Shown: piece after piece, positions 20,705 through 27,828 of the stretch
Layout of the letters: each line of letters opens with the position of its first letter
Position numbering within the stretch: position 1 is the first letter of the stretch
Origin: Roseiarcus sp963820795
Lineage (GTDB): Bacteria > Pseudomonadota > Alphaproteobacteria > Rhizobiales > Beijerinckiaceae
Length of the DNA stretch: 64,000 bases
Assembly (NCBI GenBank): GCA_963820795.1
Contig: CAWGBJ010000009.1
Span: 1-64,000, forward strand
Direction: 5' to 3'
Made by a program: the position numbers and the translations under genes
Notes under the pieces: generated by a model
Databases searched by the model: none
Seen by the model: the letters and a program-made list of their open reading frames with translations, nothing else
Told to the model about the DNA's origin: nothing

Positions 20705-20716
20705 ATTACGGTGACA
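20705..20716 (+). repeat. 12-bp direct repeat, right copy
   Basis: This is a second ATTACGGTGACA, 182 bases after the first. It lies within GGACACCATTACGGTGACAC, a short semi-palindromic stretch directly upstream of the RAYT gene, and may be part of that element's 5' boundary. Confidence 0.8.
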
Positions 20717-20759
20717 CGACCGTCTTTACCGAATTGTAAATCCATGTTACGCGTCGCCA

Positions 20760-21443
20760 ATGACCCGCATCGCCCGCGTCGTCGTTCCCGGCCTGCCGCA
20801 TCATGTCACGCAGCGCGGCAACCGGCGCGAGCGGATCTTCTTCGAGGACGGCGACTACGCGCTCTATCGCGACTGGCTGGGCCAATCCTGCCGGCGCTTC
20901 GGCGTCGAGGTCTGGGCCTATTGCCAGATGCCGAACCACGTTCACCTGATCCTGACGCCTGAGGACGGCGAAGGTCTGGCGCTGGCGCTATCGCGGACCC
21001 ACCGCCTCTATGCCGGCTTCGTCAACGCCCGGGCCCGCCAGACCGGCCATCTGTTTCAGGGCCGGTTCGGCTCGGTGGCGCTCGACGAGGATCATCTGAT
21101 GAACGCGGCCCGCTATGTCGCGCTGAACCCGGTGCGGGCGGGGCTCGCGCCGCGGGCGGAGGACTGGCCGCATTCGAGCGTGCGCGCGCATCTGGCGGGG
21201 CGCGACGACGGGCTCGTCAGGGTCAAGCCGCTCCTCGACCGCGCGCCGCGTTTCGCCGACTTGCTCGAGGGCGAACCCGACGCGGCCGCCTTCGCCCTCA
21301 TCAGGCGCAGCGAGCTGATCGGCCGGCCGCTCGGCTCGGCGGCGTTCGTCGCGGCGATCGAGAGAAGCCTCGGGCGCGTCCTCGCCCCGGGCAAACGCGG
21401 ACGGAAACCACGCAGGGAGGGCGACAGACGAACATTAAGGTAA
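20760..21443 (+). CDS. REP-associated tyrosine transposase (RAYT, Y1/HUH family)
   Basis: This is a 227-residue single-strand DNA transposase of the IS200/IS605-like Y1 superfamily. It begins with the family opening MTRIARVVVPGLPHHVTQRG. The HUH metal motif is in MPNHVHLI (His60, His62). The candidate nucleophile is Tyr119 in AARYVALNPVRAGL. RAYTs act on REP sequences and are usually single-copy and host-domesticated. It sits between an intron remnant and an intron 5' end, with only 15 bases between its stop and the second intron. The C-terminus is basic (KRGRKPRREGDRR). Confidence 0.9.
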   Translation: MTRIARVVVPGLPHHVTQRGNRRERIFFEDGDYALYRDWLGQSCRRFGVEVWAYCQMPNHVHLILTPEDGEGLALALSRTHRLYAGFVNARARQTGHLFQGRFGSVALDEDHLMNAARYVALNPVRAGLAPRAEDWPHSSVRAHLAGRDDGLVRVKPLLDRAPRFADLLEGEPDAAAFALIRRSELIGRPLGSAAFVAAIERSLGRVLAPGKRGRKPRREGDRRTLR

Positions 21444-21457
21444 AGACGGGCGTGTCA

Positions 21458-23270
21458 GTGCGTCAGGAAAGCTGATGTGATCCAGCGGGTGGAAGTCCCG
21501 CCCAAGTAAAGGGTAGCGCCTGCTTGGTAGCGAGTGTTGCACGGTCGTCGGCGACGGCGGACGTGAAGCGTACACAGCGATCGTGCGGGGTGGGCTATTG
21601 AGCCGCGAAAGTACAACATCGCAGAGGCCGAGGCCGTTGACACAGCCGAAGGCGACATGTGCGGCGCCGGTATTGCGAGGCGCCGTCGCTCTGCCGTGGT
21701 CGAAGACCCCATCACGCACGAAAGGAGCGCATCGGAACCTGAGAGGTCTCGGGTCCGGCCGGGCGGCTTCGGCCGCGCCGGTCCGCGTCGGGAAGGCGAT
21801 GAGCTTTAGCCGGCGACGAACGGGCGCGAGAAGTCAGACCCCGCCATAGTAGCGAGGAAGCCGACGAACGAAGCCGGGCGACCGGCCGAGGAGTCGGGGG
21901 AGCGAAGGGCGGGGGCCGAGGGGAACGTGGCTCAGCACAACACGCACCGGGCACAGAACCGGGAGCGCGTGACCCAAGGGCTGGACCGCGTACGAGAAGC
22001 AGCACGGCAAAGGAAGAAGGAGCGGTTCACCGCGCTTCTCCACCATGTCAACCCCGACACGCTGCGGACGGCGTTCCACGCGCTCAAGCGTAAGGCCGCC
22101 CCCGGCGTGGATGGCGTGACGTGGGATGACTACGAGGCGGATCTCGAGCCCGGGCTCGCGGACCTGCACGCTCGCATTCATCGGGGAGCGTACCGGCCGC
22201 AGCCCGCCCGCCGGACATACATACCGAAGGCGGACGGGCGGCGACGGCCGCTGGCGATCGCCGCGCTCGAAGACAAGATCGTCCAGGGCGCGGTCGTCAT
22301 GGTGCTGAACGCGATCTATGAGGAGGACTTCCTCGGGTTCTCGTACGGGTTCCGGCCCGGACGGGGGCCGCACGACGCGCTCGACGCCCTGGCGGTCGAA
22401 ATCGCCAGCCGGAAGGTGAACTGGATCGTGGACGCCGACATCCGGTCGTTCTTCGACTCGGTCAGTCAGGAATGGCTCGTCCGGTTCGTCGAGCACCGGG
22501 TCGGCGACAAACGCATCGTCCGCCTGATCCGCAAATGGCTCAAGGCGGGCGTGCTCGAAGACGGGACGGTGACGGTCAGCGACAGGGGAACGGGGCAGGG
22601 CTCGGTGATCTCGCCGCTCCTCGCCAACATCTACCTGCACTACGTCCACGACCTCTGGGCCGAACGCTGGCGACGGCGGGAGGCTGCCGGCGACATGATC
22701 GTCGTGCGCTATGCCGACGATCTGGTCGCGGGCTTCGAGCGCGAGGCCGACGCAAGACGGTTTCTCGATGCGATGCGGGCGCGGTTCGAAGAGTTGGCGC
22801 TGTCGCTCGATCCGGACAAGACCCGCCTGATCGAGTTCGGCCGCTTTGCAGCGGCGAACAGCGAGAGGCGCGGGCAAGGCAAGCCGGAAACCTTCAACTT
22901 CCTCGGGTTCACCCAGATCTGCGGCAAATCCCGCGCCGGCAAGTTCCAGATCAAGCGGAAGAGCCGGCGCGACCGCGTGCGGGCGAAGCTCAAGGAGGTG
23001 AAGGCGGAGCTGCGGCGACGAATGCATGGGCCGATCCGCGAGCAAGGCGCATGGCTCAAGCAGGTCGTCACGGGCTTCTGCAACTACCACGCAGTCCCGA
23101 ACAACATGCGAGCCATCGCAGCGTTCCGGCACCACGTCACGGACCTCTGGAGACGCACGCTCCGGCGGCGCGGCCAGAAGCACCGCATGACATGGGTGCG
23201 GATCGCGAAGCTCGACGACGACTGGCTCCCCAAACCGCGCTCCTCCACGCTTCCTTCGCAATCCGATCGC
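21458..23270 (+). mobile_element. group II intron with IEP, 3' end apparently missing
   Basis: The 5' boundary is a GTGCG at 21458. About 470 bases of structured RNA-like sequence follow before the reverse transcriptase, including GGTGGAAGTCCCGCCC, GTGAAGCGTACACAGCGATCG, GAGCCGCGAAAG and an ACCCCATCACGCACGAAAGGAGCGCA stretch typical of group II ribozymes just upstream of domain IV. After the maturase domain the sequence runs directly into the 3' end of the opposite-strand methyltransferase, and I find no domain V or VI hairpin. The 3' limit given is where protein similarity fades, so it is approximate. Confidence 0.7.
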
Positions 23271-23360
23271 AGCCGGGCTGCCGGAAGAATGAGCGAGACC
23301 CGGAAGATCGTCGCGATCCTCGCAGCCGGCGCGGTCGAGCGGGCGCGGCCTAGGCCTTGA
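21927..23360 (+). CDS. ltrA: group II intron-encoded reverse transcriptase/maturase
   Basis: This is a 477-residue IEP starting at GTG 21927 after GAGGGG. The RT domain has all landmarks: KRKAAPGVDGVTWDDY, FGFRPGR-type YGFRPGRGPHDAL, DADIRSFFDSV, GTGQGSVISPLLANIYL and the catalytic YADD at residues 262 to 265. The maturase (GIIM) domain includes FCNYHAVPNNMRAIAAFRH and ends near DDWLPKPR. No HNH endonuclease domain follows. The last roughly 35 residues do not look like normal family sequence and overlap the opposite-strand methyltransferase by 11 bases. The RT is intact, but the intron is probably unable to splice without domains V and VI. Confidence 0.88.
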   Translation: MAQHNTHRAQNRERVTQGLDRVREAARQRKKERFTALLHHVNPDTLRTAFHALKRKAAPGVDGVTWDDYEADLEPGLADLHARIHRGAYRPQPARRTYIPKADGRRRPLAIAALEDKIVQGAVVMVLNAIYEEDFLGFSYGFRPGRGPHDALDALAVEIASRKVNWIVDADIRSFFDSVSQEWLVRFVEHRVGDKRIVRLIRKWLKAGVLEDGTVTVSDRGTGQGSVISPLLANIYLHYVHDLWAERWRRREAAGDMIVVRYADDLVAGFEREADARRFLDAMRARFEELALSLDPDKTRLIEFGRFAAANSERRGQGKPETFNFLGFTQICGKSRAGKFQIKRKSRRDRVRAKLKEVKAELRRRMHGPIREQGAWLKQVVTGFCNYHAVPNNMRAIAAFRHHVTDLWRRTLRRRGQKHRMTWVRIAKLDDDWLPKPRSSTLPSQSDRSRAAGRMSETRKIVAILAAGAVERARPRP

Positions 23361-24168
23361 CCGCCCAGGCGCTGGCGAAGGGCCCGGTCACGGTCTGGGC
23401 GCGCCGGGCGATCGCTTCGGCCACGATGCGCTCGGCGAGAGTGTCCGGATCGCCGACGCGGGGATCCACCGTTCCGAACTTCTGCATAAGCGGGAGGAGC
23501 GTTTTGTAGGTGAGCATGAGCGAGCGCAGCCAGATGTCGTCCTTCGAGCCCACCACCACCGATTCCCAAAGCACTTTCGGTTCGGGGAGCCCGGCCTCGA
23601 TGAAGCAGCGGATCATGCGGCCGGCGACGTCGGGGCTCGGGAGCGCCGCCAACATGGATCGCTTTATGCTGCCGGCCGCCGCGCTCCTGAGCTCTAGCTC
23701 CGGAAGAGAGTGGCCGTCGCAGTGAATCGCCGGTTCGAGAAACGCGACGACGCCGCCCGACCGCACGACCGCTGCCGAGCGGCGGATCATCGTAGTCGGA
23801 TCGCGCTGATGGATCAGCACGAAGCGTCCGATCGCCGCATCGAAGGGTGCGTCGGCGGGCAGAGCGTCGTCGCCGGCGACCGTGAACGCGACGTTGCTGT
23901 ATCCGGCTTCCGCCGACCGCCGCCGCGCGAGCGCGACCGAGCGTTCCTCCCGGTCGACGCCGACGACCGAACCCGTCGGTCCGACCGCCTCAGCGACGAG
24001 GAAGGCGACGTCGCCCGGTCCGGCGCCGAGGTCGAGCACGCGCATGCCCGGCCCGATGCCGCTTTCCCGGATCAGTCGGCGCGTGACACCTTCCAAGCAA
24101 CGGGCCTGCAATTGCAGGCGCTCGAGCTCGGCATCGGACCCTGGATCAAAATGAGGCCCATCCGACAT
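23350..24168 (-). CDS. class I SAM-dependent methyltransferase
   Basis: This is a 272-residue Rossmann-fold methyltransferase. Motif I is VLDLGAGPGDVAFL (residues of about 44 to 57), with the acidic end of strand 2 in VVGVDREERSV and motif II/III in VLIHQRDPTTMIR and GGVVAFLEPAIH. It resembles ubiE-like or Methyltransf_25/31 proteins. The substrate is unknown. The ATG at 24168 follows GAGGAGG. Its 3' end abuts the truncated intron, which suggests that whatever removed the intron 3' end also fixed this boundary. Confidence 0.75.
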   Translation of the reverse strand: MSDGPHFDPGSDAELERLQLQARCLEGVTRRLIRESGIGPGMRVLDLGAGPGDVAFLVAEAVGPTGSVVGVDREERSVALARRRSAEAGYSNVAFTVAGDDALPADAPFDAAIGRFVLIHQRDPTTMIRRSAAVVRSGGVVAFLEPAIHCDGHSLPELELRSAAAGSIKRSMLAALPSPDVAGRMIRCFIEAGLPEPKVLWESVVVGSKDDIWLRSLMLTYKTLLPLMQKFGTVDPRVGDPDTLAERIVAEAIARRAQTVTGPFASAWAVKA

Positions 24169-24336
24169 GAAGAGCCTCCTCGCTCGAAGAAACCAAAGAC
24201 TGTCTACTCGGAATCTGCCGCGGTCGCAGTGACCACGGTCACATTGGACTGCTAAGGCGCAGCGACTTGCGCGCCCCGAAGATAGCTACTTCAGGGTGGA
24301 GAAAGCCGGTCAGAGGCGCATCGGAATTGCCGCTTC

Positions 24337-24372
24337 GGGCGGACGCCGGGCCAACAAAGGCTGCCGGGGAGG
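24337..24372 (+). repeat. dispersed repeat, copy 2
   Basis: This is the 36-base partner of 20366-20400, with the same orientation and the same GGGCGGACGC start and GGCTGCCGGGGAGG end. It lies in the gap between the methyltransferase start and the end of the AhpD-like gene. The surrounding 24.18-24.44 kb shows no gene. Confidence 0.75.
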
Positions 24373-24443
24373 GCCAACCGGGGAGCGGCTGGAGTGGATG
24401 GACAGTCGATTGCGGCGTTCGAGACGGCTCTTGCCAGAAGCTC

Positions 24444-24991
24444 TCAACCGGCCCAGGCGTGTTCCTGAAACGGTGCTTCGAGGGGCGTTTTCGTGATGCT
24501 GCCGGTGTAGTTGGTGATCGTCGACGCGGCGACGTGGCGATCACTTCGAGGAGGTGATCTTTGCCGAACCCGGCCGCGATGAATCGATCGACATCCTCGT
24601 CGTCAAGACGTCCGCGCTTTTCGATCATCGTCTTCGCCAAGGCCGACAGCGCGGCGAGTTTGCTGTCCTTCGGCAGACGACCCTCACGAATGGCCTGCAC
24701 ATCCGCCGGATCGATCCCTTCCTTGAGCGCCAGAGCCGTATGGAATGCGACGGCCCATGGGCTGCCGTTGGTTACCGCGTCGGTGAGCAGAACGGTCTGG
24801 ACCTGCGCTTCGGTGAAGCTGCCGCCATGCACGTTCCCGAACAGACCGACGAGGCTGTTGATCAGAACCGGAGAGGTCGCCATCGCTCCGGCGATGTTCG
24901 GGATCATGCCGAATGCCGACTGCAATTGCCGCAGCGCCGGCTTCGAACGTTCGGGCGCGGATTCCATTGTGTGAACGGGAAAGTTTGTCAT
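24444..24991 (-). CDS. carboxymuconolactone decarboxylase / AhpD-like protein, frameshifted
   Basis: The all-helical AhpD-like fold is shown by residues of about 1 to 155: NIAGAMATSPVLINSLVGLFG, QVQTVLLTDAVTNGSPWAVAFHTALALKEG and RGRLDDEDVDRFIAAGF. The usual CxxC-H redox motif is absent: the position after the first helix pair reads NGSPWAVAFH, so only the His is kept and peroxidase activity is doubtful. Near 24530 one base appears to be missing. Allowing for it gives ASTITNYTGSITKTPLEAPFQEHAW and a TGA at 24444-24446, matching the usual length. Confidence 0.65.
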
Positions 24992-25023
24992 GTGAGTGAG
25001 CCTTTATCGATGTTGCCTTGGGA

Positions 25024-25864
25024 TCATCGCGGCCAATGCCTTGACCGGCCCTGCTGTCGTCTATTTAGGAGCGTGGCCGTTGGCGGGCGCGCCAATAGAC
25101 CCTCGGTTCTCGCCAAACGAGTCTTGCGCGATCGAGGCTCATTCCCGTCTCCAGCCGGAATGGCGATGCCGAGTTTGGCGGCCACACGTCGTGCCGTCTG
25201 CTTCGCGTTGCGCCGTGATGCGCGCGCACCGATCGCCGCGCTTGCTCCAGTATCGCGGCTGGCGCCGTCTCGGGCGTGCCGCTGTCGAAGGGCGGCTCCG
25301 GCGCATACGACCATGTGAAGCTGGATGGCCTGAGCGGCCTCGTCGCCGCGCAACTCGGCCGCGAGGCGCAAGGCGCCATCGATGCCTGCCGTGACGCCCG
25401 CGGCGAAGACCCAGGCGCCATCGACGACCACCCGTTCGTTGACGGGGATTGCGCCAAAGTACGGCAGCAGGTGAAACGACGCCCAGTGGGTCGTCGCCCG
25501 ACGTCCCTTGAGCAGGCCGGCCGCGCCGCAGATCAGCGCGCCCGTGCACACCGAGAAAATGCTGCACGCGCCTGCCGCCTGCTGCCGGATCCAGCCCAGC
25601 ACTTCGGCGTCCTCCATCAAGGCCTCCTGGCCGAAGCCGCCCGGCACGTGCAGGACATCCAGCGGCGGCGCATCGGCCAGGGTCGCGTCAGGCGTAAGCC
25701 ACAATCCCTTCACGATCGCGAACCGGCGCCGCGGTCTTGCCGTAGATGCGATAGGTCGCGTTCGGGATGCGCGACAGCACCTCGAACGGTCCTGTCAGGT
25801 CGATCTGATCGACGCCCTCGAACAGCAGGGAGCCGATGCGCAGGTGGATGTCATGCGGGATCAT
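25024..25864 (-). CDS. DJ-1/PfpI family protein, frameshifted at several points
   Basis: This is a class I glutamine-amidotransferase-like (DJ-1/PfpI) protein. The preferred start is the ATG at 25864, with GGAG six bases upstream. It reads IGSLLFEGVDQIDLTGPFEVL, VLHVPGGFGQEAL, the nucleophile elbow SVCTGALICGAAGLL and RRATTHWASF. Apparent extra bases occur near 25710, 25310, 25220 and 25200. Each time one base is dropped the conserved frame resumes, for example YAPEPPFDSGTPETAPAAIL and ARRVAAKLGIAIP. The true stop is uncertain, and 25024 is the last open position. The density of lesions here makes a genuine pseudogene more plausible than elsewhere. Confidence 0.6.
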
Positions 25865-25929
25865 GGTCATCTCCAGGTCCGATTTCAGCGATAGAGAAGG
25901 CGAACCTATCCGGGCATGGTTCGGCGGAA

Positions 25930-26922
25930 ATGCCAAAGTCCCCTCGCTTCTCGCCAAACGCGGTCCGCGTCATCGACGTGCTCACCTACCCGGCGGTGCA
26001 ACTGCTCGATGTCACCGGGCCGGTTCAGGTGTTCGCCTCCGCTAACGATCACGTCGCCGGCGCGGGCGGCGCGCCGCCCTACCTCCTCAGGGTCGTGGCG
26101 CAGGGCGGCGAAGGCGTTACAGCCTCGGCCGGCGTGGCGCTTGCAGCAGGTCCGCTCACGCAACTCGGCGAGGCGCTGGACACCTTGCTCGTCGCCGGCG
26201 GCGAGGGGGCCGAGGCGGCAGCCGAGAACCCGGTGCTGGTCGATTGGGTGCGGCAGCGGGCGGCGCAGGCGCGTCGCGTCGCCTCCGTCTGCACGGGGGC
26301 ATTCCTGCTCGCCGCGGCAGGGGTGTTGGACGGGCGCCGCGCAGCGACTCATTGGATGTACTGCGCCAGACTTGCTCAGCGCTTTCCGGCCGTGCGCGTC
26401 GAGCCCGATCCGATCTTCGTGTGTGACGGTCCGGTCTGGACCTCGGCTGGGGTAACCGCTGGGATCGACCTGGCGTTGGCGCTCGTGGAAGAGGACCTCG
26501 GCCGCTCCATGGCGCTCGCCGTCGCCCGCTACCTGGTCGTCTTCCTCAAGCGTCCCGGCGGACAGGCGCAGTTCAGCGCTGCGCTCGCCTTGCAAGCGGC
26601 GGACGACAAGTTCGGCGCGCTCCACGACTGGATCAACCGGCATCTCAGCGATGACCTCTCGCTTTCGGTTCTGGCCGATCAGGCCGGCATGAGCGAACGC
26701 AGTTTCAGCCGCCACTATGCCGAGGCGACTGGGCAAACACCGGCCCGCGCCATTGAGCGGCTGAGGGTGGAAGCGGCGCAGCGTCTGCTTTCGGAGTCAC
26801 GCACGCCGGTCAAACGGATCGCGCAGCGTTGCGGCTTCGGCGCGGAGGAAACACTGCGCCGCAGCTTCCTGCGCCTGCTCGCCGTCACGCCGCAAGACTA
26901 CCGCTCTCGGTTCACGTTTTGA
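25930..26922 (+). CDS. GlxA-family transcriptional regulator (DJ-1/PfpI domain plus AraC HTH)
   Basis: This is a 330-residue regulator. The N-terminal DJ-1/PfpI domain (about 10 to 190) includes TYPAVQLLDVTGPVQVF and SVCTGAFLLAAAGVL with the elbow Cys. The C-terminal AraC/XylS domain (about 225 to 330) has two helix-turn-helix units, including LSLSVLADQAGMSERSFSRHY and VKRIAQRCGFGAEETLRRSF. It lies 65 bases from the start of a divergently transcribed DJ-1 protein, which makes it the likely regulator of that gene. The SDR-like gene begins 47 bases downstream and is probably in the same transcript. Confidence 0.85.
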   Translation: MPKSPRFSPNAVRVIDVLTYPAVQLLDVTGPVQVFASANDHVAGAGGAPPYLLRVVAQGGEGVTASAGVALAAGPLTQLGEALDTLLVAGGEGAEAAAENPVLVDWVRQRAAQARRVASVCTGAFLLAAAGVLDGRRAATHWMYCARLAQRFPAVRVEPDPIFVCDGPVWTSAGVTAGIDLALALVEEDLGRSMALAVARYLVVFLKRPGGQAQFSAALALQAADDKFGALHDWINRHLSDDLSLSVLADQAGMSERSFSRHYAEATGQTPARAIERLRVEAAQRLLSESRTPVKRIAQRCGFGAEETLRRSFLRLLAVTPQDYRSRFTF

Positions 26923-26969
26923 TTCAAGATTCCGAGCCCACTCGGTCGTCAACGAGGGAGGGTAAAACC

Positions 26970-27722
26970 ATGAAGATCGTCGTCATCGGCGGCACCGGCC
27001 TGATCGGCTCGAAGACCGTCGCCATTCTGCGCCAGGGCGGCCACGAGGTCGTCGCCGGCTCGCCCAAAAGCGGCGTCAACAGCATCACCGGCGAGGGGCT
27101 CAGGGAGGCCATGGCCGGCGCGCAGGCGGTGATCGACCTCGCCAATTCGCCCTCGTTTGAAGACAGGGCGGTGCTGGAATTCTTCGAGACGTCCGAGCGC
27201 AACCTTCTTCCAGCCGAGGCCGCGGCGGGCGTCCGCCATCATGTCGCGCTATCCATCGTCGGCATCGACCGGACAGACAATGGCTATTTCCGCGCCAAGG
27301 TCGCCCAAGAGAAACTGATCGAGGCCTCCGGCATCCCCTATACGATTATCCGGTCGACCCAGTTCCTGGAATTCCTCGGCGGCATCGCCGCTTCAAGCGC
27401 GGATGGAAACATAGTCAGGCTTCCGCCCGTCCTGTTCCAGCCCATTGCGGCGGACGACGTTGCTCCTATCGTCGCTGAGGCGGCGCTCGCGGCGCCAAGA
27501 AACGGCATCGTCGAGATCGCCGGTCCGGAACGAGCGCCGTTCAACGAAATCATCGCCCGCTATCTGAAGGCGGTCGGCGACCCGCGGGAGGTCGTGCGCG
27601 ACCCCGAGGCCCGATACTGGGGCGGCAGGGTCGAGGAGCGCTCGCTCGTGCCGTTGGGCGAGGCGCGCCTCGGCCGCATCGGTTTCGACGAATGGCTCCG
27701 CCGCTCACAGGCGGCAGCCTGA
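26970..27722 (+). CDS. atypical SDR / NmrA-like NAD(P)-binding protein
   Basis: This is a 250-residue Rossmann-fold protein started at ATG 26970 behind GAGGGAGGG. The coenzyme loop is VVIGGTGLIGSKTV (residues of about 4 to 17). ALSIVGIDRTDNGYFRAKVAQEKLI and YTIIRSTQFLEFLGG match atypical SDRs related to NmrA and the YbjT/quinone-oxidoreductase group, which generally lack a classical YxxxK active site. It follows the GlxA-family regulator, so the pair may respond to the same signal. Confidence 0.8.
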   Translation: MKIVVIGGTGLIGSKTVAILRQGGHEVVAGSPKSGVNSITGEGLREAMAGAQAVIDLANSPSFEDRAVLEFFETSERNLLPAEAAAGVRHHVALSIVGIDRTDNGYFRAKVAQEKLIEASGIPYTIIRSTQFLEFLGGIAASSADGNIVRLPPVLFQPIAADDVAPIVAEAALAAPRNGIVEIAGPERAPFNEIIARYLKAVGDPREVVRDPEARYWGGRVEERSLVPLGEARLGRIGFDEWLRRSQAAA

Positions 27723-27828
27723 TCCCGCGGCCATCTGAAGGTTAGGGGCTCCGCTTCGGTGCGCAGATATTGCGCCGCGAGAAATTGGCGGCGTATGATC
27801 GCCTAGCGCACACGGAAGGTATCAGAGG

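Noticed and set aside
20535..23360. A retron or diversity-generating retroelement based on the reverse transcriptase
   Set aside because: The RT has the group II maturase domain and lies behind a group II-like 5' RNA. There is no template/variable repeat pair and no msr-msd arrangement.
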